The position numbers and the translations under genes are program-made. Positions 7,380 to 14,526 of a stretch of DNA of 18,279 nucleotides are shown here, one piece after another (within the stretch, counting starts at the first letter, position 1; each line of letters begins with the position of its first letter). The stretch is from Pseudomonadota bacterium. Lineage in GTDB: Bacteria > Pseudomonadota > Gammaproteobacteria > Steroidobacterales > Steroidobacteraceae. The DNA lies in the NCBI GenBank assembly GCA_021850555.1, contig JAJZLX010000022.1, positions 1 to 18,279 on the forward strand, written 5' to 3'. The notes under the pieces were generated by a model. It saw only the letters and a list, made by a program, of their open reading frames with translations. It was not told the origin of the DNA and did no database searches.

Positions 7380-7969
7380 GCGGTTCCGCCCGTCATCTCG
7401 TGATTTTCGCGCGCACGCCTCGTGTGGGCCAGGGCAAGCGGCGACTGGCGCGAGACGTCGGTGAGCTCGCCGCCTTCCGCTTCCAATATGCCATGCGGGC
7501 GCAGCTGTTGCGCGACCTGGGACGCGATTCCCGCTGGAGGACGTGGCTGGCGTTTACGCCGGATCACCTCCGTCCCGGCTCACGCGGAATCCCAATTCTG
7601 GCTCAGGGCGGCGGCGATCTCGGGCGGCGGATGACCTCGGTGTTGCACCGCTTGCCGCCGGGCCCGGCGGTCATCATTGGCAGCGATATTCCGGGGATCC
7701 GCTCCGCGGACATAGCCGCCGCATTCCGCGCTCTGGGTACCCACGATGGCGTCTTCGGGCCTGCACGCGATGGTGGCTACTGGCTCATCGGCTTACGGCG
7801 CCGCCTGCGTTTCGTCGCTCCATTCCGCAACGTAAGATGGTCGAGCGAGCACGCGCTTGCCGACACCCGGGCGAATTTGCAGGGCAAGCGCGTGGCGCTA
7901 CTTCGAACGCTCGCGGACGTCGACGACGGCAACGACTGGCGCGGCTATCAACGGGGCCAATTCACCTGA
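7376..7969 (+). CDS. DUF2064 / TIGR04282-type nucleotidyltransferase-like protein
   Basis: ATG 7376 overlaps the previous stop (ATGA) and gives 197 residues. A frame extension to 7286 is upstream noise. Motifs fit the DUF2064 family, a GT-A-like fold related to MobA/CofC nucleotidyltransferases: VIFARTPRVGQGKRRLA (9-25), the acidic GSDIPG (102-107) and GPARDGGYWLIGL (128-140). Databases call the family an arsenosugar-biosynthesis glycosyltransferase, while the fold suggests a nucleotidyl transfer step. It is commonly found beside TIGR04283, as here. It is the last gene of the seven-gene operon and is followed by a gene convergent from the other strand. Confidence 0.88.
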   Translation: MSGSARHLVIFARTPRVGQGKRRLARDVGELAAFRFQYAMRAQLLRDLGRDSRWRTWLAFTPDHLRPGSRGIPILAQGGGDLGRRMTSVLHRLPPGPAVIIGSDIPGIRSADIAAAFRALGTHDGVFGPARDGGYWLIGLRRRLRFVAPFRNVRWSSEHALADTRANLQGKRVALLRTLADVDDGNDWRGYQRGQFT

Positions 7970-7998
7970 GGCGACGTATCGGCGAGCCGCCGTGGAAT

Positions 7999-8019
7999 GG
8001 ACCGGTAATCATTCGGTCC
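7999..8019. terminator. Weak hairpin between convergent genes
   Basis: GGACCG (7999-8004) and CGGTCC (8014-8019) form a perfect 6-bp stem with a 9-base loop. It sits 30 bases after the plus-strand operon stop and 65 bases beyond the receptor stop. There is no U-tract on either side, so a Rho-independent terminator is only possible. Confidence 0.3.
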
Positions 8020-8083
8020 GGCGCTGCTTGTGCGCATGAAGTTGACTCTATGCGACACACCGATAGATCGGAGCTTTGACTGC

Positions 8084-10495
8084 TCAGAAATCATGCCGAT
8101 ATTGAAGTAAGACCGTCACAGGTCGCAGCGTTGCGACCTGTGGAATGATCGTTCCGTTGGCGGTGTACTGTGCGTAGCCGATGTAGCCGATGTCGCCGAG
8201 ATTGGGCTTTGCATTGGTGGCATTGCGCACGTTGATGGAGACCGATGTCCTGCCGCGGCGCACGCCGAGGCGCAGATTGACCAGCGCGTATGAGCTTCGC
8301 ATCGCGAAAGTGCCATTGCCGCCATTGAGCAGCGCGCGGCTGTCCCCGGTGTAGCTCGCATCCGTTTCGAGAAATCCATCAAGCGTCGCGGAGATCGGGC
8401 GGGTGTACACGAGCGCAAGGCTGGCCGTCCAGGCAGGCGTGCCGAGGACGCGCGAGCCCGGCGCCACCCCGACAATCGCCAGAGCACCGGGCTCGGTGAC
8501 GTCGGTCCTCTCGTAACCCACCCCCGCTCGCAGTGCAAGCGACGGAACGAGGTGGCCGTCGAGCTCGATCTCCCCGCCATTGATCCGTGCGCGCCGGCCG
8601 TTGATGTCGAAGATGGCCTCGCAGGGCAGAGCGACCTGCTGCTGCAGGTTGTGCCAGTCGATGTGAAAGACTGCCGCGGTGAGGAGCAGCGCGGTGTCCG
8701 GGACCTGCGCCTTCCCGCCGACTTCGTAGCTCCAGAGCGTATCGGATTTAAGGTGGGTGATGTCGTTGATGGGCAGATTCGGCATCGCGCAGAACGGCAG
8801 ATAGGTCTGCGCGGCGCCGGCCCGAAAGCCCTCGGAGGCCGAGGCGTAGACCATCGCGCGTCGGGTAACCTGATAGGAGAGCGCGACCTTCGGGTTGATG
8901 CCGGACTGGCGGCTCGATTGCGGGTCGCTCGGCGTGAGGCCGAAGTTGTTGAAGCCGTTGGCAGTGAAGTCGGAGGTCTGATGCAGCCAGTACTGTCGAG
9001 CGCCCAAGGTCAAGGTGAGCTTATGCGCAAGCGGTACGTAGATTTGGCCGAAAAGTGCCACATCCCGCTGCATCGCCGGGTTGTAGTCGGTCCAGAGGAG
9101 GTCGTTCGGCCACGGACCCACGACGGTATTATTGGCGGTCGCGGCCACGAGTCCCCGCGCATACTCTGGCGGAACGGACAGCACCGAGCGGCTGCGCGCA
9201 TAGAAGGCTCCGAGGGTGCCGTTCACGCCGAGAAATCCCTTGAACGAGAGTCGAAGCTCTTCCGTGAACTGATTCTGGTAATTCTCCTGATCCCACAGGA
9301 ATGGCTGGATGGGGAGCGTTGTGACCCCGTAATAGCTCTGCAGAATCTGCTGAGTACCGTAGGTCGAGTCCTCGATATCGCGGTTGTGGTGATAGAAGTA
9401 GCTGCTGGCGGAGACGATCCGCACCTTGCCGCGCCGATAATGAATCTCGAGCGAGGGGAGCACCCACGCGTCGGTCGCGCCGGGCTGGATGTTGAAGGCT
9501 CGATTGAGCGTGTAGACGGGCGTGAAGGCCGGTAGCGGCGCGAAGGTCGCCGGAAATCCCTTGTCGTGCGTGTCCTGCGCCATGACACGCAGGCGCACCC
9601 CGAGGGCCGAATTGATGTGCAAGCGGGTCGTTATGGATCCTCCGTAGGTGGTCTTGGCACCCTGATCGCCCACGCTCGTGCGCGGCGCCGCAAGAAAGGG
9701 GTTGCTGACCGCGGGACTCGGCGGCGCGGGATACGTGCGGGTCAGGTATCCGGCATCATGGCTGCCGAAGAGCACGATACGGGTCGCGAGCCGGCCCGGA
9801 ACGAGTGCGAGGTTCTCGATCAGGCTTGCACCTCCATCGGCGCTGCCACCTCCCGAAGTGATGCCGGCCTCAGCGCTGTAAGCGAGTTCGTCACTCCTCA
9901 GGTCCGGCTCCTGGGTGATGATGCGCACGGTGCCGCCGAGGGAGCTTTCACCAAAGAGCGTCCCCTGCGGTCCTTTGAGGACTTCAATCCGCTTCACGTC
10001 GACAATGCGCGGATTGATCGACTCCGGCAGCGGCGTGTTGTCGATATAAAAGCCCGTCGCGCCCGATGTGCCGAAGAGATTCTGCCCCGTGATGCCCCGG
10101 ATCGCGACGGTCCGGGCGTTCGAGACCCCAGTCGAACCCGCCCCGTATACGAACGATAGGTTCGGCGTCTTGGTCGCGTAGCCGTCAAAGGAATGGATGT
10201 CGAGTGCGCTCAGCGTGCGCGCCGAGAAGACGGTGATGCTTTCCGGGACTTTGGCGAGCGGTTCCCGCTGCTCCTGCGCGGTGACGATGACGGTGCGCAA
10301 CGCCCCGGGGTCCATCGGTGCGCTCGCCGCCTTTGCCGCGACGCCCCGGCTCATCGTAAGCGCCATGAGTGTCAGTGCGGTGAGCGGGCGCAGGCGAGTG
10401 CGTACCTGAGACGCGATGGCGGGTGCGGAAACATCGCGACGAATTTGCAGCGATAAAGAACGTATCATTCCTCGAATCGGTCCGATCTGACACAC
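8084..10495 (-). CDS. TonB-dependent outer-membrane receptor
   Basis: The protein is about 803 residues from GTG 10495, which has a GGAG 9 bases upstream. ATG 10468 is an alternative giving 794 residues, but its GAGGA lies too close. A signal-like stretch around residues 30-58 (TALTLMALTMSRGVAAKAASA) precedes a TonB box (TVIVTA, 68-73). A plug domain covers about 80-200, with IRGITGQN, VKRIEVLKGPQGTLFGES (167-184) and GGTVRIITQEP. The rest is a long beta-barrel rich in alternating aromatic strands, ending in the outer-membrane C-terminal Phe (QYRHDF). It should import a chelate or other large ligand using TonB-ExbBD energy; the ligand cannot be read. It lies downstream of the NPC-repeat peptide gene on the same strand, with 183 bases between them. 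It is convergent with the Ynj-type operon. Confidence 0.93.
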   Translation of the reverse strand: MCQIGPIRGMIRSLSLQIRRDVSAPAIASQVRTRLRPLTALTLMALTMSRGVAAKAASAPMDPGALRTVIVTAQEQREPLAKVPESITVFSARTLSALDIHSFDGYATKTPNLSFVYGAGSTGVSNARTVAIRGITGQNLFGTSGATGFYIDNTPLPESINPRIVDVKRIEVLKGPQGTLFGESSLGGTVRIITQEPDLRSDELAYSAEAGITSGGGSADGGASLIENLALVPGRLATRIVLFGSHDAGYLTRTYPAPPSPAVSNPFLAAPRTSVGDQGAKTTYGGSITTRLHINSALGVRLRVMAQDTHDKGFPATFAPLPAFTPVYTLNRAFNIQPGATDAWVLPSLEIHYRRGKVRIVSASSYFYHHNRDIEDSTYGTQQILQSYYGVTTLPIQPFLWDQENYQNQFTEELRLSFKGFLGVNGTLGAFYARSRSVLSVPPEYARGLVAATANNTVVGPWPNDLLWTDYNPAMQRDVALFGQIYVPLAHKLTLTLGARQYWLHQTSDFTANGFNNFGLTPSDPQSSRQSGINPKVALSYQVTRRAMVYASASEGFRAGAAQTYLPFCAMPNLPINDITHLKSDTLWSYEVGGKAQVPDTALLLTAAVFHIDWHNLQQQVALPCEAIFDINGRRARINGGEIELDGHLVPSLALRAGVGYERTDVTEPGALAIVGVAPGSRVLGTPAWTASLALVYTRPISATLDGFLETDASYTGDSRALLNGGNGTFAMRSSYALVNLRLGVRRGRTSVSINVRNATNAKPNLGDIGYIGYAQYTANGTIIPQVATLRPVTVLLQYRHDF

Positions 10496-10650
10496 CCGTA
10501 GACTCCACTTTCCTTTAGGACGGAAACAAATCGTTCATGAGGTTGGCAGCGACGCCGTGTTCGGTCCGATGCGGCGGGGGACGGGGCATCCAGGTGCCGC
10601 ACGTACGGGTCGGAACGGCGTCGCCGCCAAGCGATGCGGTCCCGCCCTCC

Positions 10651-10680
10651 GACGGCAGGACCTTCCAGGGGTCGGCCGTC
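10651..10680 (-). terminator. Two-tier hairpin at the end of the NPC-repeat gene
   Basis: On the minus strand GACGGC pairs with GCCGTC (10675-10680 with 10651-10656), enclosing an inner GACC/GGTC stem (10659-10662 with 10670-10673). The structure begins at the stop codon of the NPC-repeat gene. No U-tract follows, so it may attenuate or protect the RNA end rather than terminate fully. If transcription reads through, the TonB receptor would be co-transcribed. Confidence 0.35.
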
Positions 10681-10972
10681 AATGGGGTTTCGCAGAACAC
10701 GGATTCTTGGCGGCGCATGGGTTTTGGGGCTTGGGGGCACACGGGTTGTGCGGTTTGGCGGCACAGGGATTCTTGGCCGGCGCGCACGGATTTCGCGTCA
10801 CCCCGGCCTTTTTGGCACCGCAGGAGCTCTTGGGCGCGCAGCTGCTGCGCGTGGGGGCCGGCTTGCACGGTGCGCCGTTGCCCGCCTCTTTGGCGAACGA
10901 CGGGGTGGCCAGGGCGCCCCCGATGGCGAGGGCGGCGCCGAGAGTGAGTGCGGCTTTGCTGACGGTCTTCAT
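10679..10972 (-). CDS. Exported Cys-rich peptide with Asn-Pro-Cys repeats (candidate metal-buffering peptide)
   Basis: The 97-residue product starts at ATG 10970-10972 with GGAGA about 7 bases upstream. Residues 1-27 are a clean signal peptide (MKTVSKAALT, hydrophobic core, cleavage after SFA). The mature 70 residues are Cys, Pro, Lys, Ala and Asn rich, with Cys at 36, 45, 51, 63, 70, 78, 86 and 92. The last five sit in NPC units spaced 6-8 residues apart, such as NPCAAKNPC. No enzymatic domain is seen. Low-complexity exported NPCAAK-type proteins are known as hypothetical proteins in proteobacteria; their function is not established to my knowledge. Regular single Cys favour metal chelation or post-translational modification as in bufferin/MNIO systems, which is inference. 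No MNIO (DUF692) enzyme gene lies in the window. A sigma-F-like promoter is 33 bases upstream and an NrsF anti-sigma gene is divergent. Confidence 0.88.
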   Translation of the reverse strand: MKTVSKAALTLGAALAIGGALATPSFAKEAGNGAPCKPAPTRSSCAPKSSCGAKKAGVTRNPCAPAKNPCAAKPHNPCAPKPQNPCAAKNPCSAKPH

Positions 10973-11005
10973 GCGGGTCTCCGAGAGCGGGTGATTACCT
11001 AAGGA

Positions 11006-11031
11006 TTCGCTCGAGCCGGTGAAAAGGTTAC
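11006..11031 (-). promoter_or_regulatory. ECF sigma-F-like promoter for the NPC-repeat peptide
   Basis: On the minus strand GTAACC (11026-11031) is followed by exactly 16 bases and CGAA (11006-11009). TTTT follows directly after the -35 box. It is identical in both boxes and spacing to the site at 236-261. The -10 box ends 33 bases before the ATG. It is one arm of a divergent pair with 11069-11094. Confidence 0.72.
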
Positions 11032-11068
11032 CGCCGTGCCGTGATACTGCGACCGGCCTCCGGATCGC

Positions 11069-11094
11069 GAAACCTTTTGGCGCCGTCGAACGAA
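11069..11094 (+). promoter_or_regulatory. ECF sigma-F-like promoter (one mismatch) for the NrsF operon
   Basis: GAAACC (11069-11074), then 16 bases, then CGAA (11091-11094). TTTT follows the -35 box as at the two other sites. It differs from GTAACC by one base. It is 37 bases from the divergent NPC-gene promoter. Autoregulation of an ECF/anti-sigma operon is common, which fits this location. Confidence 0.55.
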
Positions 11095-11171
11095 CCTGAA
11101 AGAGGCGGGACGGCGACTTTCGTCCGGTGATTTCCGCCCGACGTCCCGAACCGCCCAGGAGAAATCGAGGA

Positions 11172-11837
11172 TTGACCGCGCTCCCGACAGAAGAATTGAT
11201 CGATATCCTAGTGTCGCGGATGCGTCCGGTTCGACCTCTGCGCTCACCGGCACTGCGCGTCGCCGCCTGGGTTGCGATCTCTGCGCCGTGGATGATGCTC
11301 GTCGTCCTCACCATGGGGCTACGGTCCGATCTGCATACTCGGCTGGACGATGGGAGGTGGCTCATAGAGCAGGCGGCTGCGGTCGCAACGGCTCTCACGG
11401 CGGCCTACGCCGCATTGGGAGCAGGCGTCCCGGGACGAGGAAGAAAATGGGAGCGTATTGTGCCGCTGGCGCTGCTGGTGGTGTGGCTCGGAACTCTCGG
11501 TCACGGGTGTTTCGCGGTCTCGCATGTGCAGGGTCAGGACGACCTCGTCCTGCAGCCCGACTGGCGCTGTCTGCCCGGGGTGGCCGTGGTGGGTCTGGTT
11601 CCCGGATTCGCCATCACCCGGATGATTTCCCGCGGAGTACCGCTTGCGCCCATCTGGACCACAGCGCTCGGCGCGCTCGCGAGCGCGGCAATGGGGGAGG
11701 TGGGCTTGCAATTCTTTCACCGGGTCGATTCCAGCCTGATGGTGCTCATTTGGCAGGGGAGCGCCGTCATTGGCGTGACGCTGCTCGGAGCTTGCTTGGG
11801 ATCGCCTCTTGTGCGCAGGCGGTTTGAAATTCCGTGA
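11172..11837 (+). CDS. nrsF: NrsF-like (DUF1109) membrane anti-sigma factor
   Basis: TTG 11172 is chosen because AGGAG lies 10 bases upstream and the protein then begins in family style (MTALPTEELIDILVSRMRPVRPL). GTG 11127 would add 15 basic residues. The 221-residue product has a short cytoplasmic N-terminus and about six hydrophobic spans (around 31-50, 65-84, 97-115, 133-152, 159-178 and 188-210). This is the DUF1109/NrsF layout: inner-membrane proteins that hold an ECF sigma factor inactive until a periplasmic signal, such as metal or oxidant, is sensed. C133 (WRCLPG) fits one conserved Cys. The usual HCxE-type second Cys position reads FHRVDSSL (181-188), so that Cys is missing, while C113 is an extra one. 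No ECF sigma gene is adjacent. It overlaps the downstream gene by 4 bases. Confidence 0.85.
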   Translation: MTALPTEELIDILVSRMRPVRPLRSPALRVAAWVAISAPWMMLVVLTMGLRSDLHTRLDDGRWLIEQAAAVATALTAAYAALGAGVPGRGRKWERIVPLALLVVWLGTLGHGCFAVSHVQGQDDLVLQPDWRCLPGVAVVGLVPGFAITRMISRGVPLAPIWTTALGALASAAMGEVGLQFFHRVDSSLMVLIWQGSAVIGVTLLGACLGSPLVRRRFEIP

Positions 11838-12571
11838 GCGTCCTACATGAACGAAGCCTGCTCGAAGCATCTGCGGGAACGGTTGCCCAGCTCGAGCGCA
11901 TGGCCGAAGCTGCAGCAGAGGTGGTCAACTGCATCCGCGTGTTGGAGAGAAGCGGCAGCACCCTCGTCACGGAAGTGCTCGCTGGCAGTGAATTCATTGA
12001 ATTCGAGCACTACCCACAAGATGACGTCTACGACCCGCAGACGCATGCACAGTACTACTTTCACGCCCACCCCCAGACGCGTGCTGAATGGAACGATTAC
12101 GGGCATTTCCATACCTTCTTGCGGTCAAAGGGAATGCCTCAGGAAATCTGTCCTGGGGCTTCACCGCGAACGCCTGGAGTTGATGTGGCCAGCGACCCGG
12201 TGTTCCACCTCATTGCGATTTCGATGAACCGGCAAGGCCGTCCGGTGCGACTGTTCACGACGAATCGCTGGGTGACCGCGGAGACTTGGTGCGCGGCGCC
12301 GCACGTCATCGGCATGCTCGACCGGTTCGTGGTCGACCTAGCCAAGCCGTCCTGGCCGCTCAACCGTTGGATCTCGGCGATGATCACGCTCTACCGGGAA
12401 GACATCGAGAGGCTGATCTTCGAGCGGGATGCGAGGATTGCGCAATGGAGAGGCGCGCATCCGGATCGAAACGTCTTTGAAGACCGAGCGCTCGAGGTGA
12501 CCTCCGCACTGGCGATCGACCTTGATACGCGCCTCGCACTCATCCGGTCGCGTTTGGGTCTTGAGGACTGA
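11834..12571 (+). CDS. DUF6969-like His-rich protein of unknown function
   Basis: The 245-residue soluble protein starts at GTG 11834, overlapping the NrsF stop (GTGA). No signal peptide or membrane span is visible. I associate it from memory with DUF6969, which has no known function. The N-terminal half has a striking His pattern: H59 (FEHYP), H71, H77 and H79 (YYFHAHP), H91 and H93 (YGHFHTFLR), plus H125. The paired HxH motifs suggest a metal site or a cupin-like active site. The C-terminal half is helical and charged. Tight coupling to the anti-sigma gene suggests it belongs to the same stress or metal response. Its role is not known. Confidence 0.85.
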   Translation: MSVLHERSLLEASAGTVAQLERMAEAAAEVVNCIRVLERSGSTLVTEVLAGSEFIEFEHYPQDDVYDPQTHAQYYFHAHPQTRAEWNDYGHFHTFLRSKGMPQEICPGASPRTPGVDVASDPVFHLIAISMNRQGRPVRLFTTNRWVTAETWCAAPHVIGMLDRFVVDLAKPSWPLNRWISAMITLYREDIERLIFERDARIAQWRGAHPDRNVFEDRALEVTSALAIDLDTRLALIRSRLGLED

Positions 12572-12578
12572 GGTGAGT

Positions 12579-12591
12579 CCGCCGCTGGCGG
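12579..12591 (+). terminator. Small GC hairpin after the DUF6969-like gene
   Basis: CCGCC (12579-12583) and GGCGG (12587-12591) form a 5-bp stem with a 3-base loop, 7 bases after the stop. The following bases are CGTGTGTAA with no U-tract. It is a weak candidate terminator. Confidence 0.25.
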
Positions 12592-12978
12592 CGTGTGTAA
12601 CAGAAGGACCCCGATGGCGTCAAAGGGGCAGATGCAAGGCTCCGGGGGATGGCACTGGGTCATCACGCGCGGAACGGGAGATTGAATGATGCCTCGCGCT
12701 CAAACGTCGCGATTCACCTGTACCGAGTTACACGGGAATGGCCCGCCTGTTCCCGCCTCGAGCAAACGGCTCCAGTCGATGGTCGCTCAGCTGTCATGAC
12801 ACGTCTGCCGTGCTGACTGGTCACCAGGACGCGTCTGCCTCTATCTGCTGCCGGCTGACCGCTTTCGCGCACCGCCCGGCCTGGCCGCCCGCTGGCCTTT
12901 CGGTCGCCGGTGACCCGAGAGCGAGCTGGATGGCCGGATCCAAGGCGGGTCGGACGCTGAGCCACCGCATCGTCTGAC

Positions 12979-12993
12979 TATCGGCGTCCGATA
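12979..12993 (-). terminator. Hairpin after the TVP38-family gene
   Basis: TATCGG (12979-12984) and CCGATA (12988-12993) are a perfect 6-bp inverted repeat with a 3-base loop, 8 bases past the minus-strand stop. No U-tract follows. It may mark the end of the MerR-Dsb-TVP38 transcript. Confidence 0.35.
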
Positions 12994-13001
12994 CGGCGAG
13001 A

Positions 13002-13685
13002 TCAGGACCGCAGCTCCCGCGCGAGCTCGCGCCGAGCGAAGTACGTCAGGAGTCCGATCACGGCGATCGTCGCGAGGAGGCCGAGCCACAAGAGGATATT
13101 CCTTTGCCGGCCGATGGGTGTTCTGCCACTGATCACCTCGGTGAGATTGGCGGCCGCTGTGCCGGCATACACGTAAAGCAGGGTGCCCGGCAGCATGCCG
13201 ACCCAGGAGGCGAGCAGGTAATCGCGCACACGTACCGTAGTGATGCCATAAGCATAGTTGAGCAGGCCATAGGGGATGATCGGGGAGAGCCGGGTGAGGA
13301 ACACCACCCAGAAACCGTGCCGCGAGATTGCGCGATCGAGGGCTTGAAATTTCGGCCAGCGCTCGGTGCGGCGGTGGATCCAGTCTCTTGCCAGGGTCCT
13401 GCCGAGGAAGAAGGCGGCGGTCGCCCCGAGCATGCTGCCGATCGACACCAGCACGAGCCCCCGGGCCAGTCCAAAGAGGGCGCCCGCCGCGATGGTGAGC
13501 AGCGAATCGGGCAACAACACCACCGCAATGAAGGCGTAGAAGAGGACAAAAGGAACCGCTGCGGCCCCGCGCCAGGCCGAGATCCAGGCGAGAACCGCTT
13601 CCATGCCGTACCTCGTCAGCACGGCAGCGACGGCGCCGGTGGCGAGGAGAATGAGCCCACTGGCAAGAAGGATGCGCGTTCTCAT
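13002..13685 (-). CDS. TVP38/TMEM64 (VTT-domain) membrane protein
   Basis: The 227-residue inner-membrane protein has an N-terminal span (5-23), hydrophobic segments at about 43-60 and 62-95, and later spans near 125-145, 155-175 and 195-215. The VTT signature is present: LLPDSLLTIAAGALFGLARG (57-76), then GSMLGATAAFFLGR (83-96), followed by FLTRLSPIIPYGLLNYAYG (128-146). DedA-superfamily proteins of this type are linked to lipid handling, membrane potential and metal or selenite tolerance; the substrate here is unknown. The start is ATG 13683-13685 with only a weak ribosome binding site. It lies 109 bases downstream of the DsbG-like gene on the same strand and could be co-transcribed with it and the MerR gene. 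Confidence 0.88.
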   Translation of the reverse strand: MRTRILLASGLILLATGAVAAVLTRYGMEAVLAWISAWRGAAAVPFVLFYAFIAVVLLPDSLLTIAAGALFGLARGLVLVSIGSMLGATAAFFLGRTLARDWIHRRTERWPKFQALDRAISRHGFWVVFLTRLSPIIPYGLLNYAYGITTVRVRDYLLASWVGMLPGTLLYVYAGTAAANLTEVISGRTPIGRQRNILLWLGLLATIAVIGLLTYFARRELARELRS

Positions 13686-13794
13686 TCCGGCGAATCAAGA
13701 ATAAAGGTGCATGGATCAGGCTTGTGATGCACTTGGTGCCGCTCAGGTATGCGGTCCTCGAACGACCCCTGGTGTCGATTCGGTCACTCGGTCG

Positions 13795-14406
13795 TCAATG
13801 CACCCCCCTCGGATGCGCCGCTTGCGGGGGAACGGCGGCGGTGGCGACTACCTGTCCGAGATCGCGCTTCGGGGGAAGTCCTCCGAGGGCATAGACCTTG
13901 CCCTGGGCGTTGGCGAGCACCAGACCGGGCGTCCCGTCAAAGCCGAAAGCCCGCATGAGCGCCTCGTTGCGGGCGAGCTCATGCAGGTCCTTCGCGTTCG
14001 GATGCGCCACGGGCGTGATGCCCCCGCCTGCATCGACCCCGCGATCCCAGCGCGCCTCATTCAGCCGCAAGGCTGCGGAGGGATCGGCCGCGTCGAAGAT
14101 GGCCGCCGCCTTGCCGGGGCTGCTCGCTGAGATGACTCCGACCAGGACCTCCCGGACCTGCAGGCCGGATCGGTAGTACGGCTTCAGTGCCTGCCACAAT
14201 GCGTGGCAATACGGACAATTGGCGTCCATGAACACATAGATGACATGGCGCGGGTGCGCACTGCCTTCGGGTATCCAATTGGTCTGCTGCAGGGCGAGCA
14301 TCTGCGCGCGTGCCGCCGCATCATACGCGGATGCTGCTCCCGGAAGCGCCACGGACAGCAACGCTACGGCCGCCCACGTGATACCAAATTTGAGGCGATT
14401 ACGCAT
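13795..14406 (-). CDS. DsbG/DsbC-like periplasmic thiol-disulfide protein
   Basis: ATG 14404-14406 is chosen because AAGGAGC sits 7 bases upstream and a signal peptide follows (MRNRLK, core, cleavage after ASA at 27). The frame extends upstream without a good start context. The 203-residue protein has a thioredoxin-type active site at C64-P-Y-C67 in YVFMDANCPYCHALW and the cis-Pro loop GTPGLV (158-163, T159-P160). This arrangement matches the catalytic domain of DsbG/DsbC. It is shorter than full-length DsbG and has little N-terminal dimerisation region. It should act on periplasmic protein or peptide thiols, as isomerase, reductase or oxidase. Its neighbours are a CueR-like regulator upstream and a VTT protein downstream, so a metal-stress link is plausible. 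Exported Cys-rich peptides nearby are possible clients, which is inference. Confidence 0.9.
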   Translation of the reverse strand: MRNRLKFGITWAAVALLSVALPGAASAYDAAARAQMLALQQTNWIPEGSAHPRHVIYVFMDANCPYCHALWQALKPYYRSGLQVREVLVGVISASSPGKAAAIFDAADPSAALRLNEARWDRGVDAGGGITPVAHPNAKDLHELARNEALMRAFGFDGTPGLVLANAQGKVYALGGLPPKRDLGQVVATAAVPPQAAHPRGVH

Positions 14407-14526
14407 CGTGTGCTCCTTTCCTGATATTGCAGCGAGACCGCGCTGGGCACTGAGATATTGCGATCGCAGCTGCGCAGCTCGCCTTCGCTGCTCGCCGCTT
14501 CCCCCCGGACGGTGCCGCACGCGTCG

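Larger units (their letters stand above)
12572..13001. other. 430-base intergenic region between convergent genes, no gene supported
   Basis: The region lies between the ends of the DUF6969-like and TVP38 genes. Short frames here, for example 12714-12965 minus, are Arg-rich, lack a ribosome binding site and look like GC-driven noise. Two small hairpins, at 12579-12591 and 12979-12993, flank it just after the two stop codons. No tRNA, repeat or mobile-element end was recognised. Confidence 0.6.

Noticed and set aside
8865..8890. Another GTAACC inside the TonB receptor gene
   Set aside because: No CGAA occurs 16 bases downstream and it lies inside coding sequence, so it does not match the promoter pattern.
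8552..9535. 327-codon plus-strand open frame opposite the TonB receptor
   Set aside because: It lies wholly antisense to a clear receptor gene, shows no recognisable motif, and is the kind of long shadow frame expected in GC-rich DNA.
12714..12965. 83-codon minus-strand open frame in the 12.6-13.0 kb gap
   Set aside because: It is Arg-rich and low in hydrophobic pattern, with no ribosome site or recognisable family.
14468..14479. Perfect 12-base palindrome AGCTGCGCAGCT between the MerR and DsbG-like genes
   Set aside because: It is short, GC-rich and alone, with no promoter boxes placed around it, so chance is likely.
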